Assembly (NCBI GenBank): GCA_963696675.1
Contig: CAVOLM010000033.1
Location: 4,280-68,279 of the forward strand
Direction of reading: 5' to 3'
Length of the DNA: 64,000 nt
Source of the DNA: DATBVX01 sp963696675
GTDB taxonomy: Bacteria; Pseudomonadota; Gammaproteobacteria; Steroidobacterales; Steroidobacteraceae
Of the stretch, positions 47,482 through 55,575 are shown one piece after another. The first letter of the stretch is position 1. Every line of letters starts with the position of its first letter. A program made the position numbers and the translations under genes. The notes under the pieces are model-generated. The model was given only the letters and a program-made list of their open reading frames with translations. It was not told the DNA's origin and did no database searches.

Positions 47482-48144
47482 GGGCAATGATCCTTGCCGC
47501 AGGACGCGGCGAGCGCATGCGGCCGTTGACCCAGGAAACTACCCAAGCCGCTGCTGCAAGTTCGCGGGCGCTCGCTGATCGAGTACCACCTGCAGGCGCT
47601 CAGCGCGGCCGGGATTCGCGACATCGTGATCAATCTCTCCTGGCTCGGCGGAACGCATTCGCGCCGCGCTCGATGATGGCGCACGCTGGGGAGTGTCGAT
47701 TCGTTACACCGAAGAGGGTCCTGAGCCGCTCGAGACGGGCGGCGGCATCTTCAATGCGCTGTCGCTGCTCGGCCCCACGCCGTTCATCGTGGTCAATGGA
47801 GATGTCTGGACGGATTTCCCGTTCTCGCGTCTGACGCTCGCTACCGAAGCCGCGGCGCATCTCGTGCTGGTCCCCAACCCGGCGCATCACGCGCGGGGCG
47901 ACTTCAGTCTCGAGAATGGCCGCGTGATGCACGCAGGCGGCACGGACCTGCACTTTCTCGGGCATCGCCATGTATCGTCCGGAGTTTTTTGCCGGATGCA
48001 CGGCGGGCCGGTTCCCGTTGCTGCCCCTGCTCAGACGTGCGATCGATGCAGGGACGCTCAGCGGCGAGCTGTACGAGGGCGCCTGGAGCGATGTGGGGAC
48101 GCCCGAGCGGTTGGCGCAGTTGCAGTCGGGTAAAATCGCCTGAC
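47478..48144 (+). CDS. murU: N-acetylmuramate alpha-1-phosphate uridylyltransferase MurU (frameshifted)
   Basis: Nucleotidyltransferase of about 220 residues producing UDP-MurNAc. MRAMILAAGRGERMRPLT is the NTP-binding signature. Continuing frames carry KPLLQVRGRSLIEYHLQAL, YTEEGPEPLETGGGIFNAL, FIVVNGDVWTDFPFS and the end LYEGAWSDVGTPERLAQL, stop at 48144. Breaks near 47540, 47650 and 47963 are single-base. It overlaps amgK by ATGA and is followed 17 bases later by lipA. Confidence 0.88.
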
Positions 48145-48161
48145 ATTCTCCCAGGCAGCCC

Positions 48162-49190
48162 ATGGCCACATTCAAAGGCATTCCCATCGCATCGCCCGCC
48201 GGGCCGGTTCGCAGCGGCGAGAAGTACCGCACGCCGCAGGGCTTCACCGCGATCAAGGACGGTGTGAAGTCACAGGGTGCGAGCGATCGTCGCGCGCTCG
48301 GCGGCAAGCCGCACTGGCTGAAGGCCCCGCTGGCAAGCGGTGTCGCATTCGATGCCGTGCGGCAGATCGTGCGTGAGCATCGGCTGAGCACGGTGTGCGA
48401 GGAAGCCAAGTGCCCGAACATCGGTGAGTGCTGGAACGCGGGAACCGCCACGATCATGGTGATGGGCGCGGTGTGCACCCGCGCCTGCAGGTTCTGCTCC
48501 GTGGACACGGGCAACCCGCACGGTTGGCTGGATGCTGAGGAGCCCGCCAACGTCGCTCGCTCCGTGAGCCTGATGAAACTCAAGTACGTGGTGCTCACCT
48601 CCGTCGATCGCGATGACCTCGCCGACGGCGGCGCGGCTCACTATGCAGCATGTGTGCGCGCCATCAAGGAAATGAACCCTGGCACGGCAGTCGAAGCGCT
48701 GACGCCGGACTTTCAGGGTGTGCCCGCGGACGTCGAAACGGTGATCGATTCCGGCGTCGATGTCTTCGCACAGAACGTCGAGACCGTGCGCAGGCTGACG
48801 CACCCGGTACGCGACCCACGCGCCGGATACGAGCAGACCATTGCGGTGCTCGCTCACGCGAAACGTTACCAGCCGCAGGTGCTGACCAAGACCAGCCTCA
48901 TGCTCGGTCTCGGCGAATCGGACGTGGAGATTCTGGACACGCTCAAGGACCTGCGTACCGCGGGCGTCGACATCGTGACGCTCGGTCAATACCTGCGACC
49001 GACGCTGAACCATCTTGCCGTCGAGCGATTCGTGACGCCGGAGCAATTCGCGAGCTATCGCGAAACAGGGCTGGCGCTCGGGTTTCTCGAAATCGTTTCA
49101 GGACCCCTGGTGCGTTCGAGCTATCGCGCCGAGCGCGCCCTGGAGCGCAACAATGCGGGACTCGCGGTCTCGTCGGCAGCGCCAGGCTGA
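48162..49190 (+). CDS. lipA: Lipoyl synthase
   Basis: The intact 342-residue radical-SAM enzyme inserts two sulfurs into protein-bound octanoyl groups. The auxiliary cluster cysteines are Cys79, Cys84 and Cys90 (CEEAKCPNIGEC) and the SAM cluster cysteines Cys105, Cys109 and Cys112 (CTRACRFC). The C-terminal RSSY motif (GPLVRSSYRAE) binds the auxiliary cluster. It precedes lipB by three bases, the reverse of the E. coli order. Confidence 0.98.
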   Translation: MATFKGIPIASPAGPVRSGEKYRTPQGFTAIKDGVKSQGASDRRALGGKPHWLKAPLASGVAFDAVRQIVREHRLSTVCEEAKCPNIGECWNAGTATIMVMGAVCTRACRFCSVDTGNPHGWLDAEEPANVARSVSLMKLKYVVLTSVDRDDLADGGAAHYAACVRAIKEMNPGTAVEALTPDFQGVPADVETVIDSGVDVFAQNVETVRRLTHPVRDPRAGYEQTIAVLAHAKRYQPQVLTKTSLMLGLGESDVEILDTLKDLRTAGVDIVTLGQYLRPTLNHLAVERFVTPEQFASYRETGLALGFLEIVSGPLVRSSYRAERALERNNAGLAVSSAAPG

Positions 49191-49193
49191 GCC

Positions 49194-49907
49194 ATGGCCG
49201 CCGTCATCGACACCGTCACCCTGGAGACACCCGCACCCGTCTTGCGGCGGCTCGGGCAGGTGGACTACGTGTCCACCTGGCGCGAGATGCAGCGGTTCAC
49301 GGAAGTACGGGATGCCTCGACGCCGGACGAGATCTGGTTTCTCGAGCATCCGCCGGTCTTCACGCTCGGCCTGAATGGGCGACGCGAGCACGTCCTGGCC
49401 GCGGGAGACATCCCGGTGGTGCATGTGGATCGCGGCGGACAGGTTACCTATCACGGGCCGGGCCAGCTCGTCGTCTACCCCCTGATCGACATGAAGCGGG
49501 CGCGACTTCGCGTCCGCGACCTCGTGACCTGTCTCGAGGAATCGGTGATCGAGCTCTGTGCTGAGTTTGGCATCCATGCCGAGGCACGCTGCGATGCGCC
49601 GGGTGTGTACGTCGGCGGGCGCAAGCTCGCGAGCATCGGCTTACGCGTGCGGCGCAGCTGCAGCTATCACGGTCTCGCGCTCAACGTCGGCAACGATCTG
49701 CAGCCGTTTTCGCGCATCAATCCGTGTGGCTTTGCCGGCCTCGAAGTCGTGCGGCTCGCCGACCTGTCGCAGTTGCAGGACCCCAAAAGTGCGGCCGCGC
49801 GGCTGGAGCCGATCCTGCTGCGGCGACTCTATTTCTTCTTGAACAGCTCATCGAGCCTGGCTCGCGAGCTGTCGCCGGCAGATCCATCTCCGGCCGCTCC
49901 GGCCTGA
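49194..49907 (+). CDS. lipB: Lipoyl(octanoyl) transferase
   Basis: Transfers octanoyl from acyl carrier protein to lipoyl domains, upstream of LipA. The catalytic pair is Lys144 (GGRKLASIGLRV) and Cys178 (RINPCGFAGLEV); HVDRGGQVTYHGPGQLVVYPL is the family signature. The 237-residue protein is about 20 residues longer at the C-terminus than usual, ending in a Ser/Pro/Ala-rich tail, and that part overlaps the converging zinc-ribbon gene by 79 bases. Confidence 0.97.
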   Translation: MAAVIDTVTLETPAPVLRRLGQVDYVSTWREMQRFTEVRDASTPDEIWFLEHPPVFTLGLNGRREHVLAAGDIPVVHVDRGGQVTYHGPGQLVVYPLIDMKRARLRVRDLVTCLEESVIELCAEFGIHAEARCDAPGVYVGGRKLASIGLRVRRSCSYHGLALNVGNDLQPFSRINPCGFAGLEVVRLADLSQLQDPKSAAARLEPILLRRLYFFLNSSSSLARELSPADPSPAAPA

Positions 49908-50200
49908 CCGCCAAACATTGCGTCGAGCGCCGCGCGCGACTTGAGCTCCGCGGCCTGATCGCGTGGACGATAGGCATCGGGGCGCGGCTTGAAGTAATCG
50001 CAGAAATTGGCGCGGTCCTTCTCCTTGACCTCCTCGGCGATCGGTTCGCGGCAGCTCTTGGCGACCGAGGTATCGTAGTCAACGCACATCCGACACACGT
50101 GCAGCTCCGCGTGACAGGCGGGACATTCCTCGAGTCGGCGCAGCGGCAGCGTCAGGGCCGCGAGGGATGCGCCGCATTTCCAGCAGACCAGCGTGTTCAT
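49829..50200 (-). CDS. Zinc-ribbon protein of unknown function
   Basis: The 123-residue product starts MNTLVCWKCGASLAALTLPL and contains paired cysteines CWKC, CPAC and CRMC, two or more zinc sites of rubredoxin/ribbon type, followed by KSCREPIAEEVKEKDRANFCDYF and a basic C-terminus DELFKKK. I recognise it as a conserved hypothetical but know no function. It overlaps the ybeD stop by ATGA, so it is translated with it, and its 3' end overlaps lipB. Confidence 0.78.
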   Translation of the reverse strand: MNTLVCWKCGASLAALTLPLRRLEECPACHAELHVCRMCVDYDTSVAKSCREPIAEEVKEKDRANFCDYFKPRPDAYRPRDQAAELKSRAALDAMFGGQAGAAGDGSAGDSSRARLDELFKKK

Positions 50201-50454
50201 AGGGCGATCAGCACGTCTTCGGAGGCCGTGAGCTCGCGATACAGGGCGTCGAGCTGCTCGCGGCTCGACGCATTGATCGTGAAGGTGAGCGCGACGAAGT
50301 TCTCATCCTTGCTCAGCCGCTCGACGACCTGGCTGTCGCTCAGGGTGCCGGCGTGGCGCTCGACGATGTCGCGCGTGATGCGCCGGAAGTCTTCGCTCGC
50401 CCGTCCCATGACCTTGATGGGAAATTCACACGGAAACTCGAATACGTCGGGCAC
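50197..50454 (-). CDS. ybeD: YbeD/DUF493 family protein
   Basis: The 85-residue product begins FEFPCEFPIKVMGRASEDFR and has the DUF493 ferredoxin-like alpha/beta pattern with FVALTFTINASSREQLDALYREL. Family members are conserved between dacA and lipB in enterobacteria; role unknown, possibly allosteric. Here it lies downstream of dat. Confidence 0.93.
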   Translation of the reverse strand: MPDVFEFPCEFPIKVMGRASEDFRRITRDIVERHAGTLSDSQVVERLSKDENFVALTFTINASSREQLDALYRELTASEDVLIAL

Positions 50455-50469
50455 GGCACGAACCTGGGT

Positions 50470-51345
50470 TCAATACGCCGGCGTGCCTGCGAGCTCGCGC
50501 TTATAGGACTCGAATGCCGCATGGACCTGTTTCCACACCGGCCCCGGCACGCCCGTGCCCACGGCTTGCCCGTCGAGACGGGTGACGGCGAGTGTGCCGA
50601 TCGTTGCAGCGGCGATGAACACTTCCGGTGCCTCCCTGAGCTGGGTGGCGGTCACTGGAGCGGCGCGGAACGGGATGCGGCTGCGTGTTGCGAGCTCACT
50701 GACCACATCGCGCGTCGTGCCCGGGAGAATGCTGTGCGACTTGGGAGGCGTGTGAATTTCCCCGCCCAGTACGACGTGCACGGTCGTGGAAGCGCCTTCC
50801 ATCAGGAGCCCATCGCGAATCAGGATGGTTTCGGCCGCGTTCGCATCGATCGCGAGCTGCTTGAGCAGGACGTTGGCAAGCAGTGCCGTCGACTTGATGT
50901 CACAGCGTGACCAGCGGGTGTCTTCAGCAGTGATCGCCGCCACGCCGCGCTCGAGTCGCTCGCGCGTCAGTGGCGGAAGTGCGGAAGCGAAGGCGAATAC
51001 CGTACGCTCGATGTCGGGCAAGGGGGCGTGATTGCGGCCGTACTCCGCCCCGCGCGAAACCTGCACATACAGGTACATGTCGCCGCCACCGTTGCGCGCG
51101 ATGAGGCCGTCGCAGAGTGTCGCCCACCTCTCGCGCGCATAGACCGGTCGCATGTGCAATTCGCCGAGGCTCCGGTCGAGGCGATCGAAGTGCTCGCGAA
51201 AGCGAAACACCCGTCCCGCATACACGGGCATCACTTCGTAGACACTGTCGGCGTAGAGGAACGCGCGATCGAGTGGTGAGACGCGCGCGTCCTTCAACGG
51301 CACGAATTCGCCGTTGAGGTATGCGACCGGGAACGGTTCAGCCAT
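50470..51345 (-). CDS. dat: D-amino-acid aminotransferase
   Basis: The 291-residue class IV PLP aminotransferase starts MAEPFPVAYLNGEFVPLKDA, with VSPLDRAFLYADSVYEVMPVYAGRVFRFREH, the PLP lysine in SRCDIKSTALLANVLLKQ, and ILPGTTRDVV. D-alanine/D-glutamate interconversion is its usual role, fitting a peptidoglycan cluster. ATG 51345 overlaps the corrected dacC stop (TGATG). In the raw frame it appears fused to dacC, which is an artefact. Confidence 0.92.
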   Translation of the reverse strand: MAEPFPVAYLNGEFVPLKDARVSPLDRAFLYADSVYEVMPVYAGRVFRFREHFDRLDRSLGELHMRPVYARERWATLCDGLIARNGGGDMYLYVQVSRGAEYGRNHAPLPDIERTVFAFASALPPLTRERLERGVAAITAEDTRWSRCDIKSTALLANVLLKQLAIDANAAETILIRDGLLMEGASTTVHVVLGGEIHTPPKSHSILPGTTRDVVSELATRSRIPFRAAPVTATQLREAPEVFIAAATIGTLAVTRLDGQAVGTGVPGPVWKQVHAAFESYKRELAGTPAY

Positions 51346-52482
51346 CACTCCAACCAGAGCAGCATGGTGTCCACCATGCGCCTCCACCAGCCGCCCTGCG
51401 GCACATCGCGCACCGGGTAGACATTGCCCTTGTCCGAGGACCTCCTCGCCGAGCGCAACGCTGAAGGTACCGATCGGCTTCTGTGCAGAAAGCGGCGCGA
51501 TGAGCTGGGGCTGGACGCTGACGGTGGTCTTGACGCCGTTCACCTGGCCGCGCGGCACGGTGACGTAGAGATCACGACGCAGGCCGATCTGCATGGGCGT
51601 GAAAGCAGCCTTCCACACCCGGGCGGTCTGTAGCACCTCGCCCGCCCTGTGGAGCTTCTGGGTTTCGTAAAAGGTATAGCCGTAGTTGAGCAACGCCTGG
51701 CTTGCGTCTTCGCGCGCTTTCATCGATTCGGTGCCAAGGACCACCGAGATCAGTCGCATGTCGCCGCGCTTGGCGGAGCTCACCAGGCAATAGCCGGCGG
51801 CTTCGGTGTGACCGGTCTTTATCCCATCGACCGTCGGGTCGCGATCCAGCAGGCCATTGCGGTTCTCCTGCCGGATCTTGTTCCAGGTGAATTCGCGCTG
51901 CGAATACCAGCGGTAGTAGTCGGGGAATTCGCGAATGATCGCCGAGCCCAGGATCGCCATGTCACGCGCCGTCATGTAGTGCTCGGGCGAGGGGAGCCCG
52001 GTGCTGTTGACGAAGTGCGAGCCTTTCATGCCGAGCTGCTTCGCGTAGTTGTTCATCAACGCAGCGAAGGTCTCTTCGGTGCCGCCGACGCGCTCGGCGA
52101 GTGCGATCGTCGCATCGTTGCCCGATTGCACGATCATGCCCTGGATCAGGACGTCGACCGGGACCTGCGTGCCGACCTGCACGAAGGTGCGCGACCCTTC
52201 TGCCTTCCACGCATGCTCGCTGACGTCGACCGTTTCCTTCAGGGTCAGCTTGCCCTCCTTGAGGGCATGGAACACCGCGTACGCGGTCATGAGCTTCGTG
52301 ATGCTCGCGGGGTCCAGACGCTCGTCGGCATTACTCTGCGCCAGCGTGCGGCCGCTGTCGTGGTCGATGAGCACGTAGCTGCGCGCCTTGAGGCTCGGCG
52401 GAGGCGGCACCGGCACGGGGGCCGCGAACGAGACATTCTGAGTCAGCAGCAGGCCCGCAAGCCCGAGGGTGAGCAGTTTCAT
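51345..52482 (-). CDS. dacC: D-alanyl-D-alanine carboxypeptidase, PBP5/6 family (C-terminal frameshift)
   Basis: The 378-residue product has a signal peptide (LLTLGLAGLLLTQNVSFA), SxxK in DPASITKLMTAYAVF, SGN in IVQSGNDATIALAERVG, and KTG in DGIKTGHTEAAGY. A C-terminal beta domain follows. One base shifted after GEEVLGQG the sequence reads NVYPVRDVPQGG and ends in an amphipathic anchor WWRRMVDTMLLWLE then TGA (51345-51347), the expected membrane tail. The indel near 51426 falls next to a GGG run. It trims the pentapeptide terminal D-Ala in the periplasm. Confidence 0.93.
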
Positions 52483-52539
52483 CTTGGATCCTGTGAAAGC
52501 GCGCAGTTTATCCGGTTTGGCGGCGCTGGCCAGATGCAG

Positions 52540-53318
52540 TCAATCGACCGCGAGCCGTGCATCGTCGACGCCGATGCCCTTCAGTTCCTGCACCAGTCGA
52601 TCGAACTCTGCGACCGTGGGTACGGGTCCCACGCGCACGCGATACAGCGCTTTACCGCCCACCTGGTCGTTGCGCACGAATGCGGGGCCGATACCGGCGG
52701 CCCGCAACTTCTGCAACAGCCGTTCGGAATTCGCAGCATCGGCGAATGCTCCCGCCTGGACATAGAGAGTGTCGACCCCGGCCGGTGCGGCGGACGCGAC
52801 GCTGGGTGCAACTGCGGCGCCCTGGGCATCGACGCTGCGCACCTCAACGAGCGCAGTGCCGTCACGGATCATGTCGAGCCGGGTGGCCGCGGAATACGAC
52901 AGATCGATGAGCCGGTTGGCGACGAAAGGTCCGCGATCGTTGACGCGCACCACGACGCTGCGGCCGTTGCTCAGGTTCGTGACCTGCACGTAGCACGGCA
53001 GGGGAAGTGTCTTGTGCGCCGCCGTCATCGCGTACATGTCGTAGGTATCGCCGGTCGCCGTGCGGCCACCATGAAAATCCCGCCCATACCAGGAAGCGAC
53101 ACCCCGCTCCAGGTACGCCTGCGCTCGAGTTGAGAACGAAATAGCGTCGCCCGTCCACTTCGTAGAACGGGGGATTGCCGCTGCGGCTGCGCGGCTCGAC
53201 TTGCGGCACGGCGTCCGGGATCTTGGTCACATCCGTGGGCGGTGGAGGAGGTGGCCTGTGGGCACGGGCGCGGGCCGCGGTGAGTTGCTTTGCATGCGCC
53301 GATCAACAGCAGCAGCAC
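52540..53318 (-). CDS. rlpA: Septal-ring lytic transglycosylase/SPOR lipoprotein RlpA (frameshifted)
   Basis: Three frames carry a lipobox (LLLLIGAC), a linker (DGRRYFVLNSSAG), the double-psi beta-barrel domain (ERGVASWYGRDFHGG, YAMTAAHKTLPLPCYVQV, VVVRVNDRGPFVANR) with the catalytic-type Asp, and a C-terminal SPOR domain (DTLYVQAGAFADAANSERLL, LYRVRVGPVPTVAEF). Breaks are near 53235 and 53118. The start is uncertain: GTG 53318 begins the hydrophobic stretch but lacks the usual basic n-region. RlpA binds denuded septal glycan. Confidence 0.88.
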
Positions 53319-53366
53319 GCCGACCGCAACGCGTGCCGGAACGCAGCCGACGCTCGTGCCTATCCC

Positions 53367-54401
53367 TCAGCCCGGCGGTTCATCGCTGAACACACGCTCG
53401 AGTATCCGGTTGGCAAGATCGTTCACCGCCATCGCGTAGAGCGGGCTGCGATTGTAACGGGTGATCACGTAGAAATTATTCAGGCCGACCCGAAAGCGCA
53501 CTTCATCGGGTTCGTCCGCCGCGATCAGCATCGCGGGTGCGTCATCGGGCAACGCCTCTCTGAATTGCACGCCTTTCGCGCGCAGCGAGGCGACGGTCTC
53601 GGTGAGCGCCAGGGGTCGGGAGTCGAGGCCGTTGGCGTGCTGCTGATCGATATCGACATCGGTGAGCACCACGCCGTCGGGTTGCCAGCCGTGCACACGA
53701 AAATAGTTGGCGACGCTCGCCAGGATGTCCGCCCAATCCGACCACAGGTCACGCTTGCCATCGCCGTCGGCATCCACGGCAAAGCGGCGCAGGCTCCCCG
53801 GCATGAACTGCGGTGCGCCCATCGCTCCGGCGTACGAGCCGACTGCCGTGAGCGCGTCGAGCGATTCCTCATGCGTGAGCAGCAGGAACTGTTCGAGCTC
53901 ACCGCTGAAGTAACTCGATCGCGCAGGATAGTCGAAGGCGAGAGTGCTGAGCGCGTCGAGAACGCGGTAGCGTCCCATGATGCGGCCGTACGAAGTCTCG
54001 ATTCCCAGGATCGCGACCAGGTACTGCGGCGCGACGCCATAGCGCTGCGCTGTTTCGTCCAGGAGCTCGCGATGCTCGGACCAGAACTCGGCTCCGTCGG
54101 CAATGCGCTGCTCGGTCAGAAAGCGTGCCCGGTATTCGTACCAGGCGAGAGCGCGCTCGGCGGGCCGTGACATCGCATCGAGGATTCCCTGCTGCGTCTG
54201 CGCCTGGCCCAGGAGCTGCACCAGCTCGTCGGTAGAAAAGCCGTACTGCGCACTCATGCGCGCGATGAACGACTGCACCAGGGGACGCGACGGATCGATA
54301 TTCACGCTCGCCGGTTCTTCACCGGCGCTGACCGTTGCGCTGACAATCAGGCCGGTAATGAAGGTGCGGAGCGCAGTGCGCGCGGCAGTCGGGATCATCA
54401 A
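53367..54401 (-). CDS. mltB: Lytic murein transglycosylase B family
   Basis: The 344-residue product has a Sec signal (RTFITGLIVSATVSAG) without a lipobox, unlike E. coli MltB. Catalytic Glu near residue 133 in ILGIETSYGRIMGRY, then SYAGAMGAPQFMPGSLRRF, DADGDGKRDLWSDWADI and NYFRVHGWQ, all MltB signatures. Cleaves glycan strands to 1,6-anhydromuropeptides, whose MurNAc could then feed AmgK/MurU. Confidence 0.94.
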   Translation of the reverse strand: MMIPTAARTALRTFITGLIVSATVSAGEEPASVNIDPSRPLVQSFIARMSAQYGFSTDELVQLLGQAQTQQGILDAMSRPAERALAWYEYRARFLTEQRIADGAEFWSEHRELLDETAQRYGVAPQYLVAILGIETSYGRIMGRYRVLDALSTLAFDYPARSSYFSGELEQFLLLTHEESLDALTAVGSYAGAMGAPQFMPGSLRRFAVDADGDGKRDLWSDWADILASVANYFRVHGWQPDGVVLTDVDIDQQHANGLDSRPLALTETVASLRAKGVQFREALPDDAPAMLIAADEPDEVRFRVGLNNFYVITRYNRSPLYAMAVNDLANRILERVFSDEPPG

Positions 54402-54438
54402 TGCAGGTCTTCGGCGTCCATGCGGGTCGGGCTCGAGT

Positions 54439-55575
54439 TCACGACCCCACGAGTTTGCGATGGGAATGCAGCGACATGAGGATACCGAAACCCGCCATGA
54501 GGGTCACCATCGAAGTGCCGCCATAGCTGACGAGCGGCAGCGGCACACCGACCACCGGCAGAAGGCCGCTCACCATCCCCGCGTTGACGATCACGTAGAC
54601 GAAGAAGGTGAGGCTGATGGTGCCGGCGACCAGGCGCGAAAACGTGTCCTGGCATTGCAGCGCCAGGTACATGCCACGCGCGATGATGAAGAGGTACAGC
54701 CCGAGCAGCAGGATGAGCCCGATGAGACCGAACTCTTCGCCCGCGACAGCGAAGATGAAATCGGTGGAGCGCTCCGGCAGGAACTCGAGTTGCGCCTGGC
54801 TGCCGTTCATCCATCCCTTGCCGAACACGCCACCCGAGCCGAGCGCGATCTGCGACTGGATGATGTGATAGCCCGCGCCGAGCGGATCACTCTCGGGGGT
54901 GAGAAAGGTGAGCACGCGCTTGCGCTGGTAGTCGTGCAGCATGCCCCAGCCCAGCCAGGCGAGCGCCGGCAGCAGCGCCATCACGGCGACCATGACGCGC
55001 AGGCGCAGGCCTGCGAGCAGCACGACGAATACGCCGGAGGCGCCGATGAGGAGCGCGGTGCCGAGATCAGGCTGCTCCGCGATCAGTGCGACCGGAAACA
55101 GGATCATCAACGCGAGCACTACCACCAGCTTGAAGTCAGGGGGGAGCGGGCGCTCGTGCAGGAACCAGGCACCCGCCATCGGCACCGCGAGCTTCATGAT
55201 TTCCGACGGCTGGAAGCGCAGCACCCCCAGGTCGAGCCAGCGCTGAGCGCCCTTGCCGATGTCGCCGATCACCGCGACGATGACCAGCAGCAGGATGCCG
55301 ATCGCATAGATCCAGGGTGCGAACATGCGCAGGTACTTCGGGCTCACCTGCGCGAGCAGCACCAGCATGACGAGGCCAAGGCACATGCGCAGGAACTGTC
55401 CGCGCGTCAGGGCCAGGTTTTCCCCGGACGCGCTGTACAGAATCACCAGGCCAAACACTGCAGTGGCGCAGATGCCGAGCAGCAGCGGACCATCGAGTCG
55501 GAGCTTGCCGAGCAGGCGCGCCGACGCGGTGAGCGTGCGTCGTGCAGTGGAAGGTTGCAGGTCATCGTAGATCAT
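54439..55575 (-). CDS. rodA: Rod-shape determining peptidoglycan polymerase RodA
   Basis: The intact 378-residue SEDS-family protein has ten hydrophobic segments. Markers: LLLGICATAVFGLVILYSASG, FKLVVVLALMILFPVALIAEQPDLGTALL with the SEDS Asp, and LPEVGVPLPLVSYGG-like (VVGVPLPLVSYGGTSM). It polymerises glycan in complex with PBP2, encoded upstream; the start overlaps the mrdA stop by ATGA. Confidence 0.97.
   Translation of the reverse strand: MIYDDLQPSTARRTLTASARLLGKLRLDGPLLLGICATAVFGLVILYSASGENLALTRGQFLRMCLGLVMLVLLAQVSPKYLRMFAPWIYAIGILLLVIVAVIGDIGKGAQRWLDLGVLRFQPSEIMKLAVPMAGAWFLHERPLPPDFKLVVVLALMILFPVALIAEQPDLGTALLIGASGVFVVLLAGLRLRVMVAVMALLPALAWLGWGMLHDYQRKRVLTFLTPESDPLGAGYHIIQSQIALGSGGVFGKGWMNGSQAQLEFLPERSTDFIFAVAGEEFGLIGLILLLGLYLFIIARGMYLALQCQDTFSRLVAGTISLTFFVYVIVNAGMVSGLLPVVGVPLPLVSYGGTSMVTLMAGFGILMSLHSHRKLVGS

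Noticed and set aside
50470..52482. Apparent 670-aa PBP5-aminotransferase fusion
   Set aside because: Shifting one base near 51426 restores the normal PBP5 amphipathic tail and a TGA overlapping the ATG of the aminotransferase, so these are two genes.
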